DNA from: Burkholderiales bacterium
GTDB taxonomy: Bacteria > Pseudomonadota > Gammaproteobacteria > Burkholderiales > Burkholderiaceae_D
NCBI GenBank assembly: GCA_028868455.1
Contig: JAGWUK010000252.1
Coordinates: forward strand, 1 to 5,384
Direction: 5' to 3'
Length of the DNA stretch: 5,384 bases
Under the pieces are notes generated by a model. It saw only the letters and a list, made by a program, of their open reading frames with translations, ran no database searches and was not told the DNA's origin. Positions 1 to 4,874 of this stretch are shown in pieces. The translations under genes were made by a program, and so were the position numbers. Each line of letters opens with the position of its first letter. Position 1 is the first letter of the stretch.

Positions 1-771
1 GACGTTGTACTGGAAGTCAGCAATCTGAGCCTGACCAGCAAACAACAAGTCAGTCTTCTGAAAAATATTAATTTCTCCATCCGTGCCGGGGAGATCGTCG
101 CTATTGCTGGTGTATCCGGTAACGGCCAGAGCGAACTGCTGGAGGTGCTGAGCGGGATGCGCCTGCCATCATCGGGTAATTTGCTCATGCAAGGCAAAGC
201 ATTACCGTTTTCCGGGCGCAAAGATGCCGACGGCTTGCCGGCGCGTTTCCGCGAACTGGGCATTGGCCATGTGCCGGAAGACCGTTTGCGCGACGCCGTC
301 ATCAAAAACTTCTCCGTCATGATGAACAGCTTTCTCGGCTACCAGAAAAAATTGGGAAAATCATTCGGTCTGCTGGATTTCAAGGCCATCTTGAAGAACT
401 GTACCGACCTGCTGACAAAATTCGATGTGCGCCCTGCCGATCCACATTTGAGGATAGCCCTGCTGTCCGGCGGTAATCAGCAAAAAGTCGTGATGGCGCG
501 CGAAATCGCAGCCAATCCCAAACTGATGCTGGTTGGCCAGCCGACGCGCGGCGTCGATATCGGCACCATAGAAAGCCTGCATGCGCGCCTGCTCGCCATG
601 CGCGATGCCGGCGTTGCCATTTTGCTGGTTTCTGTGGAACTGGAAGAAGTGCGCGCGCTGGCTGACCGCATTCTGGTGATGTCTGGCGGTTGTATTACCG
701 GTGAACTGAAGGCAGAAGAATTCGATGCAACACGCATAGGTTTGCTGATGGGCGGCCTCCACAAAACTTAA
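1..771 (+). CDS. Nucleoside/sugar-type ABC transporter ATPase, C-terminal half (5' end outside window)
   Basis: ATP-hydrolysing subunit of an importer, on the cytoplasmic face of the two permeases encoded next. The reading frame is open from base 1 to TAA at 769-771 (256 codons). It holds essentially a whole second nucleotide-binding domain; tandem ATPases of this family are about 510 residues, so roughly the first half is missing upstream. Visible in window codon numbers: degenerate Walker A GVSGNGQS (37-44), PEDR (92-95), ABC signature LSGGNQQK (155-162), Walker B ending in QPTRGVD (180-186), and SVELEEV where the H-loop should be (211-217). The Walker A Lys is Gln43, the catalytic Glu is Gln180 and the H-loop His is Val212. 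Such a weak second site is usual, as far as I know, in this RbsA/YufO-type class, so it is not evidence of decay. The nucleoside assignment comes from the permease pair and the hydrolase downstream; sugar transport is the alternative. Confidence 0.93.
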   Translation, partial: DVVLEVSNLSLTSKQQVSLLKNINFSIRAGEIVAIAGVSGNGQSELLEVLSGMRLPSSGNLLMQGKALPFSGRKDADGLPARFRELGIGHVPEDRLRDAVIKNFSVMMNSFLGYQKKLGKSFGLLDFKAILKNCTDLLTKFDVRPADPHLRIALLSGGNQQKVVMAREIAANPKLMLVGQPTRGVDIGTIESLHARLLAMRDAGVAILLVSVELEEVRALADRILVMSGGCITGELKAEEFDATRIGLLMGGLHKT

Positions 772-798
772 GCGATCAAGATAAGCGACCACACAAGC

Positions 799-1881
799 AT
801 GAATCAAGCCGATCTCCCCCGTTGGGCCAGTGCCTTTGCCCTGCCGCTTCTGAACCTGTTTTCCGCCTTGCTGGTCGCAGCAGGCGTGATCTATCTGCTG
901 GGTGAAAGTCCCATTGAGTCACTGGGCATCTTGCTTGACTCCGCTGTCCTCAATCCGGAAGGACTGGGTTACACCTTGTTCTACGCAGCGACATTTATTT
1001 TCACCGGACTTTCTGTTTCGGTCGCCATGCAAGCTGGTTTGTTCAATATCGGCAGCGAAGGCCAGATGTATATCGGCGGACTTGGCCTGACGCTGGTTCT
1101 GCTGGCATGCGATTCCAGCGTGCCGGGCTGGTTGCTGATCCCGTTGGCAATGTTGGGTAGCGCAGTATTCGGCGCAGCCTGGGCTTATCTGCCAGGTTAC
1201 CTGCAAGCGAAACGCGGCAGCCATGTAGTAGTCACGACGATCATGTTTAACTTCATCGCGGCCAGCCTCATGAATTACGTGATTGTGAGTTTTCTGATTC
1301 CGGCTGGTCAGCAAAACACTGCCAGCCGCGTGTTTGCAGAAAGCAGCTGGCTGCCGAAGCTCAACGGTTTGTTTCCTGTTCTTGGTGAAACACCGCTGAA
1401 TATCAGCTTTATTCTGGCCTTACTTGCGTTGCTCATTTACGGCATTGCCGTCTGGCGTTCGAGCTGGGGTTATCAATTGCGCGCCACTGGCTTAAACCCG
1501 CATGCGGCGCATTATGCGGGTATTTCCATCAGCAAAACCATCATCGTGACCATGATGATTTCCGGTGCGCTGGCGGGTCTGGCTGCGGTCAATTCTGTCA
1601 TGGGCTCAACGCATTATCTGAACCTGAACTTCCCCGCCGGAGCCGGTTTCATCGGTATCGCCATTGCGCTGATGGGACGCCAGCATCCTTTGGGAATTTT
1701 ATTGTCGTCGATATTGTTCGGCGCCCTGATTCAGGGTGGCTTCGACTTATCTCTGGAAAAACCGAATATCCCCCCTGAAACGTTTATTTTCATTCAGGGA
1801 TTGATCATCCTGTTTTGCGGTGCGATGGAAAATCTGTATGCACCAGCGTTGTCCGCCCTGCTCAAGCGTAAGGAAAAATGA
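799..1881 (+). CDS. Nucleoside-type ABC transporter permease 1 (BPD_transp_2 superfamily, YufP/NupP-like)
   Basis: Inner-membrane channel subunit, 360 residues, expected to pair with the next permease and dock on the tandem ATPase. Hydrophobic segments lie roughly at residues 11-35, 57-79, 83-103, 109-133, 143-167, 198-220, 247-268, 282-315 (probably two) and 328-342. Family landmarks are GLFNIGSEGQ (80-89), a G-S-H-V-V-V-T-T-I-M-F-N stretch (140-151), the cytoplasmic coupling-loop motif GLNPHAAHYAG (231-241) followed by SGALAGLA (255-262), and GFIGIAIALMGRQHPLG (283-299). The start is the first usable ATG after the ATPase stop. It lies 27 nt downstream in the same frame, with no clear Shine-Dalgarno sequence, so translation may depend on coupling to the ATPase. 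The family also includes sugar and amino-acid permeases; the order ATPase, long permease, shorter permease matches the BmpA-linked nucleoside systems. Confidence 0.92.
   Translation: MNQADLPRWASAFALPLLNLFSALLVAAGVIYLLGESPIESLGILLDSAVLNPEGLGYTLFYAATFIFTGLSVSVAMQAGLFNIGSEGQMYIGGLGLTLVLLACDSSVPGWLLIPLAMLGSAVFGAAWAYLPGYLQAKRGSHVVVTTIMFNFIAASLMNYVIVSFLIPAGQQNTASRVFAESSWLPKLNGLFPVLGETPLNISFILALLALLIYGIAVWRSSWGYQLRATGLNPHAAHYAGISISKTIIVTMMISGALAGLAAVNSVMGSTHYLNLNFPAGAGFIGIAIALMGRQHPLGILLSSILFGALIQGGFDLSLEKPNIPPETFIFIQGLIILFCGAMENLYAPALSALLKRKEK
1869..1874 (+). promoter_or_regulatory. Ribosome-binding site for permease 2, inside the end of permease 1
   Basis: TAAGGA lies within the last codons of permease 1. 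The gap is 3 nt to ATG 1878 and 6 nt to ATG 1881. Normal spacing of about 5-9 nt favours the second ATG, giving a one-base TGATG stop/start overlap instead of the four-base ATGA overlap. Confidence 0.6.
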
Positions 1882-2849
1882 TGTTTGATGATTTTCAATT
1901 TTCCAGCATTCTGGTTGCCACCATACGCAATGCGCCGGTGCTGATGTTTGCGGCGATGGCCGGCCTGTTTGCTGAACGCAGTGGCGTCGTCGATCTGGCG
2001 CTGGAAGGCAAAATGCTGGCAGCAGCATTCGTCTCCGCCGCTGTCGCGTTTACGACCAAGAGCCCGTGGCTTGGCATACTTGCCGGTGTCGGCATTTCTG
2101 TTTTGATTGCGATGCTGCAAGGCTTCGTCAGCATCACCCAGAAAGGGAATCAACTGGTCGCTGGCATCGCGCTGAACATCACCCTGAGCGGATTGACCTT
2201 TGTCGTCGCCCAGTTTCTGTTTGCTCAAGGCGGACGCACACCTGACCTCGGCGATGCGCGTTTGTTTGACATCGTCCTGCCAGGTTCCGATGCGGTCGCC
2301 GGAATTCCGTTTCTGGGCTGGTTGTATACCAAACTGATCGGCGGTCATAGCGCCCTGGTCTATCTGGCTTTTGCGTTGGTGCCGCTGGTGCATTGGGTCA
2401 TTTACCATAGCCGTTTTGGCTTGCGTCTGCGCGCGGTTGGTGAAAATCCGCATGCAGCCGATGCGGCTGGTATCAATGTCGAGCGCACCCGCTACATGGC
2501 GATGTTGTGCGCCGGCGTGCTGTGTTCGTTTTCCGGCGCCTATCTGTCGATCGTACAAAGCGGCTTCTTCCTGCGTGACATGTCTGCCGGGAACGGTTAT
2601 CTGGCGCTGACGGCGCTGGTGTTTGGCAACTGGCGCCCGATGTATACGGCACTTGGCTGCCTGATGTTTGGCTTCTTTGCCGCATTGCAGGTACAGATTG
2701 AAGGCGTGGTGTTCCCGGTCATCGGCAAGGTTCCAGGTTCGCTGATACAGATGATTCCTTACGTTGTAACGGTGATTGTATTGGCCGGCCTGATGGCAAA
2801 ATCTGTGGCGCCGAAATCGATAGGCGTACCGTTTGTGAAGTCCCGATAA
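1878..2849 (+). CDS. Nucleoside-type ABC transporter permease 2 (BPD_transp_2 superfamily, YufQ/NupQ-like)
   Basis: Second inner-membrane channel subunit, 323 residues from the first ATG. Hydrophobic segments are near residues 18-31, 44-60, 64-85, 94-115, 157-176, 205-226, 238-250, 256-276 and 287-308. Landmarks are ERSGVVDLALEGKML (33-47; relatives usually have Asn where this has Asp39), NQLVAGIALNI (91-101), the coupling-loop motif LRAVGENPHAADAAGI (184-199), SGAYLSI (219-225), AGNGYLALTALVFGNW (237-252) and a late PYVVTVIVLAG (294-304). It overlaps the first permease's TGA as ATGA. ATG codons at 1878 and 1881 are adjacent. The upstream TAAGGA is only 3 nt from the first but 6 nt from the second, so 1881 (322 residues) may be the real start. 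The strict overlap implies equal production of both halves of the channel. A long reverse-strand frame across this gene is a composition shadow. Confidence 0.93.
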   Translation: MMFDDFQFSSILVATIRNAPVLMFAAMAGLFAERSGVVDLALEGKMLAAAFVSAAVAFTTKSPWLGILAGVGISVLIAMLQGFVSITQKGNQLVAGIALNITLSGLTFVVAQFLFAQGGRTPDLGDARLFDIVLPGSDAVAGIPFLGWLYTKLIGGHSALVYLAFALVPLVHWVIYHSRFGLRLRAVGENPHAADAAGINVERTRYMAMLCAGVLCSFSGAYLSIVQSGFFLRDMSAGNGYLALTALVFGNWRPMYTALGCLMFGFFAALQVQIEGVVFPVIGKVPGSLIQMIPYVVTVIVLAGLMAKSVAPKSIGVPFVKSR

Positions 2850-2869
2850 TTCCTCATTACGGCCTCCTT

Positions 2870-2904
2870 GAACCGGGTCCATCAAGTTCGCGAAACTTAG
2901 GTTC
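2870..2904 (+). repeat. Nested inverted repeats in the gap between permease 2 and the nucleoside hydrolase
   Basis: The 91-nt gap (2850-2940) is the longest non-coding stretch inside the transport/catabolism cluster. It contains AAGTT (2884-2888) and AACTT (2894-2898) around a TTCGCGAA palindrome (2887-2894). These lie inside a wider pair, GAACC (2870-2874) and GGTTC (2900-2904). In RNA this could form a two-part hairpin with an uneven internal loop (9 versus 1 nt); in DNA the inner part could be a dyad operator. No T-run follows, so it does not look like an intrinsic terminator, and no convincing -35/-10 pair was seen. The arms are short, so chance is a real alternative. Confidence 0.35.
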
Positions 2905-2930
2905 TGTCACATGGCTAGGTTTCGCAGCGC

Positions 2931-2936
2931 AGGAGA
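2931..2936 (+). promoter_or_regulatory. Ribosome-binding site that sets the nucleoside hydrolase start
   Basis: AGGAGA sits 4 nt before ATG 2941. The in-frame ATG at 2911 has only a weak TTAGG 9 nt upstream and would add ten residues (MARFRSAGEY) ahead of a domain that normally begins just before DTDPG. The 2941 start is therefore preferred. Confidence 0.8.
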
Positions 2937-2940
2937 ATAT

Positions 2941-3942
2941 ATGCAAGCTTCTCAGACAAAACATAAGGTCATTTTTGATACGGATCCAGGCGTGGACGAT
3001 GCCATGGCCTTGTACTTTGCACTGGCCCATCCGGACATCGATGTGGTCGGCATTACCACGACGTTCGGCAATGTGTATGTCGAACAGGCGACAATCAATG
3101 CGCTGTATCTGACGCGCATTGCAGGACGCAGCATCCCGGTTGCACAAGGTGTGAATGTCCCATTTGCAAAAGCTGCCGGTACACCGCCGGACTTCATTCA
3201 CGGTGCCGACGGTTTGGGCAATTTGCCTTCGCGCATCACGGTCGGCGGACAGGCTGAAGTCGAAAGCGCGGCGGAATTCATCGTCAAGATGGCTCGCCAG
3301 CATCCGGGTGAAATCACACTGGTCGCGGTCGGCCCGCTCGGCAATCTCGGCCTGGCATTGAAGATGGAACCGCAACTGCCCAAGCTGCTGAAAAAAGTCG
3401 TGCTGATGGCAGGTGCCGTTGATGAACCGGGCAATGTCTCGCCGGTTGCAGAAGCCAATGTCTGGAACGATCCGGATGCAGCCGATCTGGTATTTACTGC
3501 TGGCTGGGATTTGACGATGGTCGGTCTCGACGTCACGCATCGCGTCGTATTACCTTCGACCTTTTTCGCGCGACTGGCGGCGCAACACCAGCACGTCGCC
3601 ATGGACACGCTGTCACATGCGGTCAATTTCTACGCCAGTTTCTATCAAAGCATACGTCCGGATCTCGGCCATGCTTGCTACGGCCACGATGTGCTGGCCT
3701 TTGTCTGGCTGGTCGCGCCAGAAATTTTCGAAACTCAGTCCGGTCGTGTCCGCGTTGCCAAAGAAGGCATAGGCAATGGTCAGACGATGATGGCCAAACT
3801 GCCAATTCCATATCCACAAGCAGGCTGGGAAGCCAGCAAACCGGAAACCCGTGTTTGCATGAAAGTCGACGCTGACGCCTGCGCCAAACTGATTGATGCA
3901 ACCTTATCCAGCAACTGGTTGCAACCAGCGCTGACAAACTGA
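2941..3942 (+). CDS. Inosine/uridine-preferring type nucleoside hydrolase
   Basis: Hydrolyses the N-glycosidic bond of ribonucleosides to free base plus ribose. It has no signal peptide, so it acts in the cytoplasm on imported nucleoside. The 333-residue length is close to the usual 310-340. The N-terminal Ca2+/ribose site is DTDPGVDD (13-20). Further landmarks are FGNV (42-45), HGADGLG (87-93), GPLGNL (131-136), MAGA (156-159), EANVWNDPDAA (171-181; Glu171, Asn173 and Asp177 expected to bind ribose or metal), DVTH (197-200) and GHD (248-250). His87 and His249 align by context with the two active-site histidines described in the E. coli pyrimidine hydrolase YeiK (His82/His239), so a group I enzyme is likely. 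Base preference cannot be read with certainty. All key residues are present, so it should be active. The start at 2941 rests on the AGGAGA site. It is probably co-transcribed with the importer and, 10 nt later, the oxygenase. Confidence 0.94.
   Translation: MQASQTKHKVIFDTDPGVDDAMALYFALAHPDIDVVGITTTFGNVYVEQATINALYLTRIAGRSIPVAQGVNVPFAKAAGTPPDFIHGADGLGNLPSRITVGGQAEVESAAEFIVKMARQHPGEITLVAVGPLGNLGLALKMEPQLPKLLKKVVLMAGAVDEPGNVSPVAEANVWNDPDAADLVFTAGWDLTMVGLDVTHRVVLPSTFFARLAAQHQHVAMDTLSHAVNFYASFYQSIRPDLGHACYGHDVLAFVWLVAPEIFETQSGRVRVAKEGIGNGQTMMAKLPIPYPQAGWEASKPETRVCMKVDADACAKLIDATLSSNWLQPALTN
3909..3933 (+). repeat. 14-bp perfect palindrome with flanking arms at the 3' end of the hydrolase gene
   Basis: CTGGTTGCAACCAG (3915-3928) is a perfect palindrome. 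It is flanked by CAGC (3909-3912) and GCTG (3930-3933), which pair outside a small AA/C internal loop. As RNA this gives a CTGGT/ACCAG stem with a TGCA loop plus four more pairs. It ends 7 nt before the hydrolase stop and 19 nt before the oxygenase start. No T-run follows, so it is not a typical terminator. It could be an mRNA stability or processing element, or a DNA operator. It also encodes the last residues of the hydrolase, so coincidence is possible. Confidence 0.45.
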
Positions 3943-3946
3943 GGAG
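3941..3946 (+). promoter_or_regulatory. Ribosome-binding site of the oxygenase, overlapping the hydrolase stop codon
   Basis: GAGGAG shares its first two bases with the hydrolase TGA (3940-3942) and lies 6 nt before ATG 3953. Strong match and spacing. A ribosome finishing the hydrolase is placed on this site, which favours coupled translation. Confidence 0.85.
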
Positions 3947-3952
3947 AGAGCG

Positions 3953-4795
3953 ATGTTTATCGAACCAGTGGATTATCGCAGTCCGGATGCAGCACAAAAA
4001 TTTACTGAAAGTCTGCATAAAACCGGCTTTGGCGTATTGACCAATCATCCTTTGTCGCAAGGCTTACTGGAAACCATTTACAAAGAATGGTATGACTTTT
4101 TCCAAACAGATTCGAAGAACAAATACGATTTCGATCCGGAAAAAATGGACGGTTATTTTTCACCGAAAATTTCCGAGACCGCCAAGGGATTTGCCAAACG
4201 CGATCTGAAAGAGTTTTACCACATTTACCCTTGGGGACGCATTCCGTCCGAAGTATCAGGTGCAGCGACGCAATATTATGCGGAAGGTTCCAAACTTGCC
4301 GCAGAATTGCTGCAATGGGTGGAAGATCATACGCCCGCCGACATCAAGGCCAAGTATTCCATGCCCTTGTCGGACATGATCACCGACAGCGATCTGACCC
4401 TGTTGCGCGTCTTGCACTATCCCCCGTTACAAGGAGATGAGGAGCCTGACGCAGTGCGTGCAGCAGCACACGGCGACATCAATTTGCTGACGGTATTGCC
4501 AGCAGCAACACAGGCTGGTTTGCAGGTATTGGGCAAGGATGAACAATGGCATGACGTACCGTGCGATTTCGGTATGCTGATCGTCAACATTGGCGACATG
4601 CTGGATGAAGCCTCACAAGGCTACTACCCGTCAACCATCCACCGCGTGCTGAATCCGACTGGCGAAGAAGCGAAAAAATCGCGCATTTCTCTGCCCTTGT
4701 TCCTGCATCCGCGTCCAGATGTTGTCTTGTCAGAACGCCACACTTCCGGCAGTTATCTGCAAGAACGTCTGCGTGAATTAGGCGTCAAAAAGTAA
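3953..4795 (+). CDS. 2-oxoglutarate/Fe(II)-dependent oxygenase, isopenicillin N synthase family
   Basis: Predicted soluble non-haem iron oxygenase, 280 residues, using O2 and most likely 2-oxoglutarate; the substrate is unknown. The N-terminal part (about 5-60) resembles the DIOX_N region (GFGVLTNHPLS at 25-35), and the catalytic jelly-roll covers about 145-255. The iron triad is His173 and Asp175 (HGD, with NLLTVL following at 177-182) plus His230 in STIHRVLNP. Arg244 and Ser246 (SRISLPLFL) form the RxS pair that binds the 2-oxoglutarate carboxylate. GDMLDEASQGYYPS (214-227) is the typical lead-in to the distal His. Arg-x-Ser argues for 2-oxoglutarate use but does not prove it, since isopenicillin N synthase keeps the motif without using that cosubstrate. 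The gene starts 10 nt after the nucleoside hydrolase, so a nucleoside, base or sugar substrate is the natural inference. Known family reactions include hydroxylation and desaturation; thymine-7-hydroxylase is a relevant relative. Family call firm, substrate open. Confidence 0.9.
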   Translation: MFIEPVDYRSPDAAQKFTESLHKTGFGVLTNHPLSQGLLETIYKEWYDFFQTDSKNKYDFDPEKMDGYFSPKISETAKGFAKRDLKEFYHIYPWGRIPSEVSGAATQYYAEGSKLAAELLQWVEDHTPADIKAKYSMPLSDMITDSDLTLLRVLHYPPLQGDEEPDAVRAAAHGDINLLTVLPAATQAGLQVLGKDEQWHDVPCDFGMLIVNIGDMLDEASQGYYPSTIHRVLNPTGEEAKKSRISLPLFLHPRPDVVLSERHTSGSYLQERLRELGVKK

Positions 4796-4796
4796 A

Positions 4797-4818
4797 CCGC
4801 TTTATCCATGCGGGTTTT
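4797..4818 (+). terminator. Weak possible intrinsic terminator after the oxygenase
   Basis: CCGC (4797-4800) and GCGG (4810-4813) can pair around a 9-nt loop, with TTTT at 4815-4818. The stem is only four GC pairs, extendable through a bulge to A-T pairs. It is in the right place, just after TAA 4793-4795, but is too short to be convincing. The same GCGG can pair instead with a CCGC at 4837-4840. Confidence 0.25.
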
Positions 4819-4835
4819 CAGGTATCATGCTGTAA

Positions 4836-4866
4836 GCCGCATAAAATAAGGGATTTTTATTGCGGT
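4836..4866 (+). promoter_or_regulatory. Leader hairpin holding a Shine-Dalgarno-like loop before the YkgJ-type gene
   Basis: CCGCATAAAA (4837-4846) pairs with TTTTA (4855-4859) plus TGCGG (4861-4865), with one bulged T at 4860. The result is a ten-pair stem with an eight-base loop. The loop contains AAGGGA (4848-4853), the best ribosome-binding site before this gene. A TTG at 4860, six bases after that site, lies in the 3' arm. The fold could affect initiation. It competes with an alternative six-pair helix, ATGCGG 4808-4813 with CCGCAT 4837-4842. Function is inferred only from the fold. Confidence 0.35.
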
Positions 4867-4874
4867 ATGGTTTT

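Noticed and set aside
145..771. ATPase as a short 208-residue protein starting at GTG 145
   Set aside because: The frame is open back to base 1, and the upstream codons encode the Walker A region, so this is an internal codon of a gene that starts outside the window.
1959..2800. GGCCGGCC occurring twice in permease 2
   Set aside because: Both copies encode the same Ala-Gly-Leu tripeptide context with common GC-ending codons. No repeat structure extends beyond it.
1794..2885. 363-codon open frame on the minus strand spanning permease 2
   Set aside because: It covers a clear permease gene with conserved family motifs. The minus-strand protein is rich in Arg, Gln and His with no recognisable domain or hydrophobic pattern, as expected for an antisense shadow.
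2911..2940. Upstream ATG giving a 343-residue nucleoside hydrolase
   Set aside because: Only a weak, distant Shine-Dalgarno, and the extra ten residues precede the normal domain start. ATG 2941 has AGGAGA at good spacing.
2857..3540. 227-codon minus-strand open frame over the nucleoside hydrolase
   Set aside because: It lies antisense to conserved catalytic motifs of the hydrolase, shows no domain, and is explained as a shadow of plus-strand codon use.
3623..4060. 145-codon minus-strand frame crossing the hydrolase/oxygenase junction
   Set aside because: It overlaps two well-supported genes and a strong plus-strand ribosome-binding site, and has no recognisable protein features.
4801..4828. 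Possible promoter for the YkgJ-type gene (TTTATC at 4801-4806, TATCAT at 4823-4828, 16-bp spacer)
   Set aside because: The -10-like hexamer is fair, but the -35-like hexamer matches poorly and there is no extended -10. This is not above what chance gives in AT-rich spacer sequence.
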